The notes under the pieces: model-generated
The model's database searches: none
Told to the model about the DNA's origin: nothing
The model's input: only the letters and a program-made list of their open reading frames with translations
Source of the DNA: Acidimicrobiaceae bacterium
GTDB taxonomy: Bacteria; Actinomycetota; Acidimicrobiia; Acidimicrobiales; Ilumatobacteraceae
DNA: 64,000 bases
Direction of reading: 5' to 3'
Assembly: GCA_947467375.1 (NCBI GenBank)
Contig: CANIHL010000002.1
Coordinates: 1 to 64,000, forward strand
Shown here: piece by piece, positions 17,598 through 26,457 of the stretch
Layout of the letters: every line of letters begins with the position of its first letter
Numbering within the stretch: position 1 is the stretch's first letter
Program-made: the position numbers and the translations under genes

Positions 17598-17911
17598 GAA
17601 GCGCTACGTCCAAGATTGATCGCGTCGCTCACCAACTTGCGAACGGTGTCTTCCTTCGCACCACCAGCAACAAGTGCGCCAATTTGGCCTTCAACTTGTT
17701 CGGCAAGTGCATCATTAAACGCATCGATGCGTTGACGATTGGCAACAGTGGAAGCAGTCAGCAACACAATCGCGGCAAGCGAAGTTGTTAAACCAATGGT
17801 GGTGACAACACCAACGTTGTTGCCAGCGATAGAAGAAATAATGAGGCCTGCAATTCCGCACACAAACACGACTGCACAGATAATGCGAATGCGTTTGAGA
17901 GCAGAGTTCAT
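17594..17911 (-). CDS. small two-helix membrane protein
   Basis: A 105-residue protein with two membrane helices (about 10-30 and 37-57) and a C-terminal soluble helix rich in Asp, Glu and Ala. I do not recognise the family. AAGGAATT precedes the ATG. It starts 9 bases after the EttA stop and overlaps the CysQ gene by 4 bases, so it is part of that operon. Confidence 0.7.
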   Translation of the reverse strand: MNSALKRIRIICAVVFVCGIAGLIISSIAGNNVGVVTTIGLTTSLAAIVLLTASTVANRQRIDAFNDALAEQVEGQIGALVAGGAKEDTVRKLVSDAINLGRSAS

Positions 17912-17920
17912 ACCAATTCC

Positions 17921-19597
17921 TTAACGGGCAAGTGGCTTGTACTTAATACGACGCGGTTGGTCTGCGGCAACGCCCAGTTCCTTCTTGCGCCATGCTTCGT
18001 AGTCGCTGAAGTTACCTTCGTACCAACGCACTTGGCTGTCGCCCTCAAATGCCAACACGTGTGTGGCAATGCGGTCAAGGAACCAGCGATCGTGCGAAAT
18101 AACCACCACGCAACCAGGGAATGATTCAAGACCAGTTTCCAATGCGCGCAGTGTGTCTACGTCCAAGTCGTTTGTTGGTTCGTCCAACAGCAACACGTTT
18201 CCAGCGTGCTTTAGCAACTTGGCCAAATGCACGCGGTTGCGCTCTCCACCCGACAAATCGCCAACACGCTTTTGCTGGTCGCTGCCTTTGAAGTTGAAGC
18301 TTGCAACGTATGCGCGGCCATGAACTTCGCGTCCACCAATCTTCAACGTTTCTCCACCGTCAGTAATTTCTTGGTACACCGTTGCATCGGCATCCAGCGT
18401 GTCGCGGTTTTGATCCACGTAGCTCATTTGCACGGTGTCACCAATGGTGATGGTTCCAGAGCCCGGTGCTTCTTGACCGGTGAGCATGCGGAACAACGTG
18501 GTTTTACCCGCGCCGTTTGGTCCGATAATGCCAACAATGCCTGCAGGTGGAAGCGAGAAGGTCAGGTCTTCAATCAGCATTCTGTCGCCGAAGCCCTTCA
18601 CCAAGTTCTTCACTTCAATAACGGTGTCACCCAAACGTGGGCCGGCAGGAATCATGATTTCTAATCTGTCGCTAACACCATCGGAAGCTTGTGCCTCTGC
18701 ATGCAATTTTTCGTATGCAGCAAGACGCGCTTTACCTTTCGACTGACGAGCCTTTGGTGCCATGCGCACCCATTCAAGTTCGCGTTGCAACGTGCGCTTG
18801 CGTGCATCGTTTGCTTTCTCTTCTTTGCCAAGTCGTTCTTGTTTCTGTTCCAACCAACTTGTGTAGTTGCCAGAAAACGGAATGCCGCGACCGCGATCAA
18901 GTTCAAGAATCCATTTCGCCACGTTGTCCAGGAAGTAACGGTCGTGGGTAATTGCCACAACAGTGCCTGGGTATTCCTGCAAGAAGCGCTCCAACCAGTC
19001 AACGCTCTCTGCGTCTAAGTGGTTGGTAGGTTCGTCCAGCAGCAACAGGTCGGGGCGACTGAGCAACAAACGGCACAATGCAACGCGGCGACGCTCACCA
19101 CCAGAAAGTTTGGTGACATCAGCATCGTTAGGTGGGCAACGTAATGCGTCCATTGCAATTTCTACGTTGCGTTCCAGGCTCCATGCATCGGCTGCTTGAA
19201 TTTTTGCTTCAAGGTCTGCTTGCAGTGCGCCAACTTTGTCGAAGTCTGCATCGGGGTCGCCCCACATTGCGGTTACTTCTTCGTAGCGCGTAAGCAAATC
19301 GCGAATTGGTGCAACGCCGTCCATCACGTTGCCGAGCACATCTTTGTTCGGATCAAGAATTGGTTCCTGCTCAAGCATTCCAACGGTGAACCCTGGGGTT
19401 AGGCGTGCTTCGCCGGTGTATCCGTCGTCAACGCCGGCCATGATGCGCAACAGGCTGGATTTACCGCTGCCGTTCGATCCAATAACGCCAATTTTCGCGC
19501 CAGGGTAGAACGACAGTGAAATGTCTTCTAGAACTGTGCGGTCGGGTGGGTAGAAGCGGGCAAGTTTGTAACACGTATATATAAATTCAGCAGCCAT
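17921..19597 (-). CDS. ettA: energy-dependent translational throttle protein EttA
   Basis: A 558-residue ABC-F protein with two ATP-binding cassettes and no membrane domain. Cassette 1 has GSNGSGKSS and LSGGERRRVALC with LLLDEPTNHLD; cassette 2 has GPNGAGKTT and LSGGERNRVHLA with LLLDEPTNDLD. The length and the short arm between cassettes match EttA, which binds the ribosomal E site and links translation to ATP level. A TAGTTT hexamer lies 9 bases before the start. It heads the operon that runs on to nucS. Confidence 0.95.
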   Translation of the reverse strand: MAAEFIYTCYKLARFYPPDRTVLEDISLSFYPGAKIGVIGSNGSGKSSLLRIMAGVDDGYTGEARLTPGFTVGMLEQEPILDPNKDVLGNVMDGVAPIRDLLTRYEEVTAMWGDPDADFDKVGALQADLEAKIQAADAWSLERNVEIAMDALRCPPNDADVTKLSGGERRRVALCRLLLSRPDLLLLDEPTNHLDAESVDWLERFLQEYPGTVVAITHDRYFLDNVAKWILELDRGRGIPFSGNYTSWLEQKQERLGKEEKANDARKRTLQRELEWVRMAPKARQSKGKARLAAYEKLHAEAQASDGVSDRLEIMIPAGPRLGDTVIEVKNLVKGFGDRMLIEDLTFSLPPAGIVGIIGPNGAGKTTLFRMLTGQEAPGSGTITIGDTVQMSYVDQNRDTLDADATVYQEITDGGETLKIGGREVHGRAYVASFNFKGSDQQKRVGDLSGGERNRVHLAKLLKHAGNVLLLDEPTNDLDVDTLRALETGLESFPGCVVVISHDRWFLDRIATHVLAFEGDSQVRWYEGNFSDYEAWRKKELGVAADQPRRIKYKPLAR

Positions 19598-19706
19598 GAC
19601 GCCTACAAACTAGTAGCCACAGCCCGCAGAAGGGCAGTGCTAGTTTTGAAGCCAAGCGGGGAATAACTATTCAACGCTGTACCGATACCAAAAGGGGATC
19701 ACTTTC

Positions 19707-20465
19707 ATGGAACTTCTCAGCCGCGCTTACCTCGGAACCTTCGGGCTTCGCTGGTTGCACATTCTTGTAGGTATTGCCTGGATTGGCTTGCTCTACTACT
19801 TCAACTTGGTGCAAGTGCCAGGTCTCGCTGCTTATGGCGATGAAGGCAAAGCTCGCAACATCACCATCGACAAGGTCGCACGTCGCGCTTTGTGGTGGTT
19901 TCGTTGGGCATCAATCGCAACGCTTGCAACCGGAATTCTCATTACCGGTGCAATCGAAAACTATTACAAGGACTTCATGTCTGATGCTTCGGCTTCAGGA
20001 ATTGGCCACGACGTAGCAATTTCAGTTGGCATGGTTCTTGGAATCTTGATGGCAGCAAACGTATGGATGATCATCTGGAAGAACCAGAAGGTTGTTCTTG
20101 CTAACGCAGCAAACGTGTTGGGTGGCGGCGAAGCAAATGCCGATGCACCAACCGCTGGCCGCAAGGCATTGCTCGCATCACGCCAGAACATGATCTTCTC
20201 GGTAAGCATGTTGTTCTTCATGGTGGGTTCAGCTCACTTCTACAACGCAGCATTTGGTGCAGCAACAGCGAACAATGCATGGACATTCTTTGCAATTGCA
20301 ATCGCACTCATCACCTTGCTCGAATTGAATGCAGTCGGAATCTTCGGCGGCATCAAGGCTGGCAACAAAATGTTGTGGATGTATGAGAGCCATAAGAACG
20401 CACTCATCACCAGTGGAATTCTGTGGTTGATCCTCTGGATCTCTTCAGAGGTATTGCTCGGCTAA
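19707..20465 (+). CDS. PuuD-like (urate oxidase N-terminal) membrane protein
   Basis: A 252-residue membrane protein with about six to seven helices, similar to the membrane domain of urate hydroxylase PuuD (Urate_ox_N). Landmarks are RWLHILVGIAWIG at the start, the conserved WWFRWAS segment and the SRQNMIFSVSMLFFMVGSAH helix. PuuD proteins usually also carry a C-terminal cytochrome c domain, which is absent here. A bound heme is possible from the conserved histidines. A GGGGATC stretch lies before the ATG. No purine-catabolism genes are nearby, so the substrate is open. Confidence 0.75.
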   Translation: MELLSRAYLGTFGLRWLHILVGIAWIGLLYYFNLVQVPGLAAYGDEGKARNITIDKVARRALWWFRWASIATLATGILITGAIENYYKDFMSDASASGIGHDVAISVGMVLGILMAANVWMIIWKNQKVVLANAANVLGGGEANADAPTAGRKALLASRQNMIFSVSMLFFMVGSAHFYNAAFGAATANNAWTFFAIAIALITLLELNAVGIFGGIKAGNKMLWMYESHKNALITSGILWLILWISSEVLLG

Positions 20466-20490
20466 TTCAGCCTGCAATCAACTTTCTTAC

Positions 20491-20526
20491 GAAAGCCGGT
20501 CTCACTTAACGGTGAGATCGGCTTTC
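20491..20526. terminator. bidirectional terminator hairpin
   Basis: A 15-base stem (GAAAGCCGGTCTCAC against GTGAGATCGGCTTTC, one G-T pair) with a 6-base loop. It lies between two convergent genes and covers the last codons of the cupredoxin gene. The following T run is short. Confidence 0.7.
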
Positions 20527-20882
20527 ATGTTTTGGTGGCCAGGCACCGTGCACATCAGCACGTAGTTGCCGGCGGTAAGTGAAACGGATCCAACGTCGGT
20601 GCTTCCCTTGGCATTCACTTTCAATTCGAAGTTCGCGACCTTTGTGCCATCTTGCACAACAACCAGGGTGTGGCGAATGGAATCGTCATTCACGTATCCA
20701 ACTTCAATGTCGCCCGCGGTTGCGTCGTATGCAGCCTTGTCAAACTTGAGCCCTGAAACCGCGTGAACCTCTAGGCCAACAGTTGCCGGAAGGGTCTCTG
20801 GGGTGGCAGTCGAGCCACTGCAAGCTGAAAGTGCAAGTGCGGCGGCAACAGCGGTAAGTGAAATTTTGGTGAAGCGATTCAT
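20502..20882 (-). CDS. cupredoxin-domain lipoprotein
   Basis: A 126-residue secreted lipoprotein with the lipobox LSAC near residue 20, followed by a plastocyanin-like domain. Type I copper ligands are visible: His in IRHTLVV, then Cys, His and Met in CTVPGHQNM. It probably carries electrons or binds copper outside the membrane. I prefer the ATG at 20882 over that at 20888 because a TAACAT element ends 6 bases before it. It is divergent from kgd. Confidence 0.88.
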   Translation of the reverse strand: MNRFTKISLTAVAAALALSACSGSTATPETLPATVGLEVHAVSGLKFDKAAYDATAGDIEVGYVNDDSIRHTLVVVQDGTKVANFELKVNAKGSTDVGSVSLTAGNYVLMCTVPGHQNMKADLTVK

Positions 20883-20888
20883 GCCCAT

Positions 20889-20894
20889 ATGTTA
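20889..20894 (-). promoter_or_regulatory. leaderless-type -10 element, cupredoxin gene
   Basis: TAACAT on the minus strand ends 6 bases before the ATG at 20882. It decides between two in-frame start codons. Confidence 0.45.
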
Positions 20895-20940
20895 TGAGGC
20901 TTTTGGGAAGCACCGATGGTCGTGGTCGAAAGACACAGAG

Positions 20941-20946
20941 TACGAT
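20941..20946 (+). promoter_or_regulatory. leaderless-type -10 element, kgd
   Basis: TACGAT ends 7 bases before the ATG at 20954. It overlaps the alternative ATG at 20945, which argues for the start at 20954. Confidence 0.5.
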
Positions 20947-20953
20947 GAGGGCG

Positions 20954-23900
20954 ATGCTTGATCGCTCAAAGCCCGAAGAATTCGGGGCCAATTCGTGGCT
21001 CGTCGAAGAGATGTATGAGCGTTTTCGCGAAGACCCAAACTCGGTCGGCGATACGTGGAAAGAGTTCTTCAGCGACTTCAAGCCAGCAGGCACGCCAAAG
21101 GTTGACAGCACGGCCGAAATCATTCGCCCGGCGCTGCCTGCCGAGTTGCGTGAAGAAGGCGCAAAGCCACAGCCAGTGGTTACTTCTCCTGGCGTAGAAC
21201 CGCCAACTCCAAAAATTTCAACATCGGAAATTATTCCCGATGGCGAACCAGAACCATTGCGCGGTGTGTCGGCAGCAATTGCTTCAAACATGGAAAAGAG
21301 CCTCACGGTTCCTACCGCAACAAGTTTCCGCAATGTGCCAGCAAAGTTGTTGGAAGTGAACCGCAAGGTCATGAACAACTACCGCTCGCGCACGGGTCAG
21401 CCAAAAATTAGTTTCACGCACATCATCGGTTACGCCATCGTTCGCGCCATTGCCGACACTGTTCCAAACATGAAGAACGGGTTCGTCGTTGATGCTGATG
21501 GCAAGCCACAAATTCAACGTCACAACAACGTCAACATTGGACTTGCTGTCGATGTGGATAAGGGCAAGGGCCAACGTTCGCTCGTTGTTCCTGTGTTGCG
21601 CAATGCAGATGCTCTTGATTTCGCTGGCTTCTTGCTTGCCTATGACGAAATCATTCGCAAAGTACGCGCTAACAAACTGACAGTTGAAGACTTCCAAGGT
21701 GCAAACGTCAGCCTGACTAACCCAGGCACCATTGGCACTGTTCAGTCGGTGCCACGTTTGATGCCAGGCCAAGGCGTCATCGTTGGTGTTGGCAGCATCG
21801 ATTACCCAGCAGAGTTTCAGGGCAGTGATGAACGTTCATTAACTCGTCTTGGTGTGTCAAAAGTAGTCACCATCACCAGCACATACGACCACCGCATTAT
21901 TCAAGGTGCCGAAAGCGGCATGTTCTTGAAGTATGTGCACGAACTGCTCATTGGTCAGCACAACTTTTATCACGACCTCTTCCAAAGCCTCGGAGTTCCA
22001 TACGAAGCAGTGCAGTGGCATCAAGACAGCAACTTGCTCGATTCCGAAGATGAAATGTTGCATAAGCAAATGCAGGTGGCAACACTCATTCGCGTGCACC
22101 GCGTGCGTGGTCACCTCATTGCCGACCTCGACCCACTTCGCTGGCAAGAACCACAGATGCCAAAGGAACTCGACCCGGCAACGTATGGCCTCACCATTTG
22201 GGACTTGGATCGTCAGTTCCTTACTGGTGGCGTAGGCGGAGTTCGCAAATCATCGCTTGGGGATTTGCTCGGTGTATTGCGCGACGCATATTGCCGCACC
22301 ATCGGCATTGAATACATGCACATTCACTCCACCGACGAACAGCGCTGGATTCAAGAGCGTGTTGAAGGTCATGGAGTTTTCAATTTCACGGTCGACAAGC
22401 GTCGCGTGCTTGAACGACTCAATGACGCCGAGGCTTTTGAGAAGTTTTTGGCCACAAAATATGTGGGAACAAAGCGTTTTGGTTTGGAAGGCGCTGAGTC
22501 GGCAATTCCAATGCTTGACACCATTTTGACTGCAGCTGCAGACGGCGGCCTGGATTCGGCTGTGTTGGGTTCAATGCACCGTGGTCGTCTCAATGTGCTT
22601 GCCAACATCATGGGCAAAAACCCGCAAGATATTTTTGAAGAGTTTGAAGATTACGTAGACCCAACATCCGTTCAGGGTTCAGGTGACGTGAAGTATCACC
22701 TTGGCGCAGTGGGCACGTACGTTTCGCCAAAGGGTGCGCAGTTGCCAATTGAGTTGTCGGCTAACCCAAGTCACCTTGAAACCGTTGGGCCAATCATTTT
22801 TGGAATGACTCGCGCCGCGCAAGATGCAATCGATCCGCCGTTGGCCTACAGCGTGTTGCCAATCATGATGCACGGCGACGCGGCGTTTGCTGGTCAAGGA
22901 GTTGTTGCCGAAGGTTTCGCTATGAGCGACACCAGTGGTTATCGCATTGGCGGAACCATTCACGTCATTATCAACAACCAAATTGGTTTCACCACATCGC
23001 CGCAGTACGCGCGTTCATCGAAGTACCCAAGCGATGTTGCGAAAACTGTGCAGGCACCAATTTTCCATGTGAACGCAGACGACCCAGAAGCGTGCGTGCG
23101 CGTTGCACGTTTGGCATTCGACTACCGCCAGCAGTTCCACAAAGACGTGGTCATCGACCTCATTTGCTACCGCCGCCATGGTCACAACGAAGGTGACGAC
23201 CCGAGCTACACCCAACCGCTGATGTACAAGGCAATTGCAGAGCGCCGCAGCGTTCGCAAGCTGTATGTAGAAACGTTGGTGAAGCGCGGCGACATCACGC
23301 TGGAAGAAGCTGAGCAATCGCTTGCCGACTACCAAGGCAAGTTGCAGGGAGCGCTCGACATTGCGCGTGCAGGTAAACCAGAGCCAATCAAGGTTCCACC
23401 TCCGCCAAAACCAATTGGTGTGGTGCCACACGTGGCAACAGGTGTTGACCGTGCAATCTTGGACGGCATTTTCAATCACCTCACCGAATATCCAGAAGAC
23501 TTTGCACCGCATCCAAAACTGTTCAAGCAGTTTCAATTGCGCGCACAGAACTACGAAACACAACAAGATGTGGACTGGGCAACCGCCGAAGCATTGGCAT
23601 TCGGTTCACTCGTTGTTGAAGGAACGCCAGTTCGTTTAATGGGCGAAGACGCTCGTCGCGGTACGTTCAGTCAGCGCCATTCAACACTTGTTGATTACAA
23701 CAACGAACGCCGTTGGGTTCCACTGAATACGTTGCCAAATGCGAAGGCTCGTTTCTGGGTATATGACTCGTTGTTGTCTGAGTACGCAGCGCTTGGTTTT
23801 GAATACGGTTACGCACATTCCAATAGCAAAGCGTTGGTTATGTGGGAAGCCCAGTTCGGCGACTTCGTGAACGGCGCGCAAATTGTGATTGACCAGTACT

Positions 23901-24598
23901 TGGTGGCTGCAGAAGACAAGTGGGGCCAGCAAAACGGTGTGGTCATGTTGTTGCCACACGGTTATGAAGGCCAAGGCCCAGAGCATTCCTCGGCACGCCT
24001 CGAGCGCTTCTTGCAGTTGTGTGCCGAAGACAACATTCAGGTGTGTTACCCAACAACGGCAGCACAGTATTTCCACATGTTGCGCCGTCAAGTGCGTCGC
24101 GATTTCCGCAAGCCACTTGTGGTTATGACGCCGAAGCAACCGTTGCGCATGAAGGAAAGTCGCTCGCTCATTACCGATCTAACAAAGGGCAGTTTCGAAG
24201 AAATTTTGGACGATCCAACAGTTACCGACAAGTCGAAAGTAACGCGCATTGTGTTGTGCACCGGCAAAGTGGCGTGGGACGTGATGACCGAGCGCAACAA
24301 GTTGGGTGCAAATGTGGCAGTGGTTCGAGTAGAGCAGCTGTACCCATTCCCAATTGTTCAGTTGCGCGAAATTCTTGCCAGCTATCCAAACGCTAAGCAA
24401 GTGGTGTGGGTGCAAGAAGAACCAGAGAACATGGGCGCTTGGCGCTTTGTCGATGCCATTGTGTGGCCAATTAAGAATGACGGCTACGACTGGCGCCACG
24501 TTTCACGTGTGGAGTCGGGTAGTCCTGCAACGGGTTCGAAGACCATTCACGATCAAGAAACTGCCAGCATTCTTGAACAAACTTTCGCTAACTGGTAG
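20954..24598 (+). CDS. kgd: multifunctional 2-oxoglutarate metabolism enzyme Kgd
   Basis: A 1214-residue fusion as in mycobacteria. It has an N-terminal FGANSWLVEEMYERF helix, a linker, an E2-type succinyltransferase domain (about 100-340, ending TYDHRIIQGAESG) and an E1 2-oxoglutarate dehydrogenase domain. E1 landmarks are GSMHRGRLNVLANI, the thiamine diphosphate site HGDAAFAGQGVVAE...INNQIGFT, and GHNEGDDPSYTQP. It decarboxylates 2-oxoglutarate in the TCA cycle. The frame is open from 20894, but the start at 20954 fits both family length and a leaderless -10 element. It stands alone, closed by a strong terminator. Confidence 0.95.
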   Translation: MLDRSKPEEFGANSWLVEEMYERFREDPNSVGDTWKEFFSDFKPAGTPKVDSTAEIIRPALPAELREEGAKPQPVVTSPGVEPPTPKISTSEIIPDGEPEPLRGVSAAIASNMEKSLTVPTATSFRNVPAKLLEVNRKVMNNYRSRTGQPKISFTHIIGYAIVRAIADTVPNMKNGFVVDADGKPQIQRHNNVNIGLAVDVDKGKGQRSLVVPVLRNADALDFAGFLLAYDEIIRKVRANKLTVEDFQGANVSLTNPGTIGTVQSVPRLMPGQGVIVGVGSIDYPAEFQGSDERSLTRLGVSKVVTITSTYDHRIIQGAESGMFLKYVHELLIGQHNFYHDLFQSLGVPYEAVQWHQDSNLLDSEDEMLHKQMQVATLIRVHRVRGHLIADLDPLRWQEPQMPKELDPATYGLTIWDLDRQFLTGGVGGVRKSSLGDLLGVLRDAYCRTIGIEYMHIHSTDEQRWIQERVEGHGVFNFTVDKRRVLERLNDAEAFEKFLATKYVGTKRFGLEGAESAIPMLDTILTAAADGGLDSAVLGSMHRGRLNVLANIMGKNPQDIFEEFEDYVDPTSVQGSGDVKYHLGAVGTYVSPKGAQLPIELSANPSHLETVGPIIFGMTRAAQDAIDPPLAYSVLPIMMHGDAAFAGQGVVAEGFAMSDTSGYRIGGTIHVIINNQIGFTTSPQYARSSKYPSDVAKTVQAPIFHVNADDPEACVRVARLAFDYRQQFHKDVVIDLICYRRHGHNEGDDPSYTQPLMYKAIAERRSVRKLYVETLVKRGDITLEEAEQSLADYQGKLQGALDIARAGKPEPIKVPPPPKPIGVVPHVATGVDRAILDGIFNHLTEYPEDFAPHPKLFKQFQLRAQNYETQQDVDWATAEALAFGSLVVEGTPVRLMGEDARRGTFSQRHSTLVDYNNERRWVPLNTLPNAKARFWVYDSLLSEYAALGFEYGYAHSNSKALVMWEAQFGDFVNGAQIVIDQYLVAAEDKWGQQNGVVMLLPHGYEGQGPEHSSARLERFLQLCAEDNIQVCYPTTAAQYFHMLRRQVRRDFRKPLVVMTPKQPLRMKESRSLITDLTKGSFEEILDDPTVTDKSKVTRIVLCTGKVAWDVMTERNKLGANVAVVRVEQLYPFPIVQLREILASYPNAKQVVWVQEEPENMGAWRFVDAIVWPIKNDGYDWRHVSRVESGSPATGSKTIHDQETASILEQTFANW

Positions 24599-24607
24599 AA
24601 ATAAAAA

Positions 24608-24648
24608 AATCCTGGGCCAACATGCTTGTGGCATGTCAACCCAGGATT
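24608..24648. terminator. bidirectional rho-independent terminator
   Basis: AATCCTGGG and CCCAGGATT form the outer stem and CATGC/GCATG the inner stem, with an A run on the left and a T-rich run on the right. It separates the convergent kgd and pyridoxamine-oxidase-like genes and can serve both. Confidence 0.85.
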
Positions 24649-24669
24649 TCTATTTGTAATCGTTAACGA

Positions 24670-25194
24670 TCAGCCTGGCTCTCCAAAGGTTGCAATGCTG
24701 TCAACCTTGCATACGAACAACACGCGACGCTCATCGATTGATGGGTCACGTAGGCCGTACTCATCGCCTTGGCCAATGTATTTTTGCCAAATGCGGTTGA
24801 GCTGCGAAGTTACCCATGCGCCTTCTTTTGCATCGTCTTCCAAGATTTCACGCTCAACGCTGACCTTCATGCTCATCCAGTGGTACATGTTCTCTGGGTT
24901 CACAATGATGATGGTGATTTTTGGAGTCTTGCGAATCCACTTGGTCTTGGTGCGCTGCGAAGCAACGTTCACCAACACTTTGTCACCTTCGTAGTCGAAC
25001 CACATTGGTGTCAGGTTTGGACGTCCGTCTGAACCCATAACTGCCATGACGCATGCGAATGGCTTGTCCATCAACATTTTGTATTTTGGATCTACATCTG
25101 CAATGGAGTTCACCGTTGTGCGGTCTCCAACTGCAAACTGACCTGGCTGTAAGCCGTTGGCTACGTCACGAAATTTTGCGACTTTGATTCCCAT
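24670..25194 (-). CDS. PNPOx-like split-barrel flavin/F420 protein
   Basis: A 174-residue split beta-barrel protein of the pyridoxamine-phosphate-oxidase-like superfamily. The core has FACVMAVMGSDGRPNLTPMWFDYEGDK, then TKTKWIRKTP and a GAWVTSQLNRIWQKY C-terminal part. Actinobacterial members often bind F420 or FMN and act on xenobiotics or biliverdin-like compounds. I chose the start at 25194 because GGGGGGAAA precedes it directly; an ATG 11 codons upstream lacks such a site. It is divergent from the FAD monooxygenase gene. Confidence 0.8.
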   Translation of the reverse strand: MGIKVAKFRDVANGLQPGQFAVGDRTTVNSIADVDPKYKMLMDKPFACVMAVMGSDGRPNLTPMWFDYEGDKVLVNVASQRTKTKWIRKTPKITIIIVNPENMYHWMSMKVSVEREILEDDAKEGAWVTSQLNRIWQKYIGQGDEYGLRDPSIDERRVLFVCKVDSIATFGEPG

Positions 25195-25262
25195 TTTCCC
25201 CCCTTGATAGTTACGAACTTTCCCCAAGGGAAACGGTAGCAGGCGTTCTGGGGCAAGTCATT

Positions 25263-25268
25263 TAGGCT
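25263..25268 (+). promoter_or_regulatory. leaderless-type -10 element, FAD monooxygenase
   Basis: TAGGCT ends 7 bases before the ATG at 25276. Confidence 0.45.
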
Positions 25269-25275
25269 TTGCAGA

Positions 25276-26448
25276 ATGAAAGTTTCCATAGTCGGAGGGT
25301 CGTTAGGCGGGTTAACTGCTGCCTGCTTATTGCGCGACCTTGGCTATGACGTCTCGGTATATGAACGCTCGTCGGTTCGGCTTGAACAACGCGGCGCAGG
25401 AATTGGGTTCTTGCCAGCGACGTATCGTTACCTGCAATCTCGTGCAGGAGTGGACTTAACAAAAATTTCAGTTGCCACCAGCAAGATTGTGTATCTCGAT
25501 GCAGACAGCACTGTGACGTACGAAGCAGCACACAATTACTTGTTCAGCTCGTGGAACACGGTGTATGCGTCAACGCTGGATCATTTTGGAATGCAGGAAT
25601 ATCACCTCGGTTCTGAAATGGTGGACTTCGACCAAACTCCAGACTCGGTAACGGTCAATTTCAAGGACGGTCGCAGTGTGACATCCGATCTACTTGTAGC
25701 CGCGGACGGCATTGGTTCATCGGCGCGAAGCAAGTTGATTCCATCGTGCAAGTCTGAGTATTCGGGTTATGTCGCGTGGCGTGGAATGGTGCCTGAGTCG
25801 CAACTGTCCGCCGAAATGGTGGAGCGATTGGGAAGCGCAATTACCTATTTCGTGTATCCGCACTCGCACATTTTGGTGTATCCAATTCCAGACCATGATG
25901 GGCGAGTAACACCGGGAAATCGCCTCATCAACTTCGTGTGGTATTGCAACTATGCGGTAGGTGAAGAATTCAATACATTGATGACCGATAAAAATGGAAC
26001 GCTTCGCGACGTGTCCATTCCGCCTGGTTATGTAAGCGAAAGCAACGTTGCAAGCATGAAGGCAATGGCTGTTGCGAATTTGCCAAAACTGTTGAGCGAT
26101 TTGGTATTGAAAACAGCGGAGCCATTTATTCAGGTGGTCTACGACATTGATATTGACCAAATGGCGTTTGGGCGAGTATGCCTCATTGGCGACGGAGCAA
26201 TTGTTGCTCGTCCTCATGCTGCGGCCGGCACTGCCAAAGCTGCGGCCGACGGTTGGGCACTTGCCGAAGCATTAGAAAAATACGATTCTGTGCCCGAAGC
26301 GCTTGAAGTGTTCCAACGCTCGCAGCTTGCACTTGCCAAGAACCTGCTCGATCGAACACGTAGGGTTGGTGCGAAGTCGCAGTTCTTGAATACGTGGGAC
26401 CCTCGTGATCCTGAAGTCATTTTCGGTCTGCACAAACCTGGCGAGTAG
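25276..26448 (+). CDS. FAD-dependent aromatic-ring-type monooxygenase
   Basis: A 390-residue class A flavin monooxygenase. It has the FAD motif VGGSLGGLTAACLL at the start, the DG motif LLVAADGIGSSAR near 150 and the second FAD motif VCLIGDGAIVARPHAAAG near 315. The RGAGIGF segment and the overall layout resemble 2,6-dihydroxypyridine 3-monooxygenase. The substrate is probably a hydroxylated aromatic or N-heterocycle, but this is inference. The DUF3500 gene follows 9 bases later. Confidence 0.87.
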   Translation: MKVSIVGGSLGGLTAACLLRDLGYDVSVYERSSVRLEQRGAGIGFLPATYRYLQSRAGVDLTKISVATSKIVYLDADSTVTYEAAHNYLFSSWNTVYASTLDHFGMQEYHLGSEMVDFDQTPDSVTVNFKDGRSVTSDLLVAADGIGSSARSKLIPSCKSEYSGYVAWRGMVPESQLSAEMVERLGSAITYFVYPHSHILVYPIPDHDGRVTPGNRLINFVWYCNYAVGEEFNTLMTDKNGTLRDVSIPPGYVSESNVASMKAMAVANLPKLLSDLVLKTAEPFIQVVYDIDIDQMAFGRVCLIGDGAIVARPHAAAGTAKAAADGWALAEALEKYDSVPEALEVFQRSQLALAKNLLDRTRRVGAKSQFLNTWDPRDPEVIFGLHKPGE

Positions 26449-26457
26449 GGGTACGCA

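Noticed and set aside
20740-21378. A 212-codon minus-strand open frame at the start of kgd
   Set aside because: It is antisense to the Kgd N-terminus and shows no family features.
23015-23566. A 183-codon minus-strand open frame inside kgd
   Set aside because: Shadow of the E1 domain; the translation is dominated by Cys, Val and Trp without a recognisable fold.
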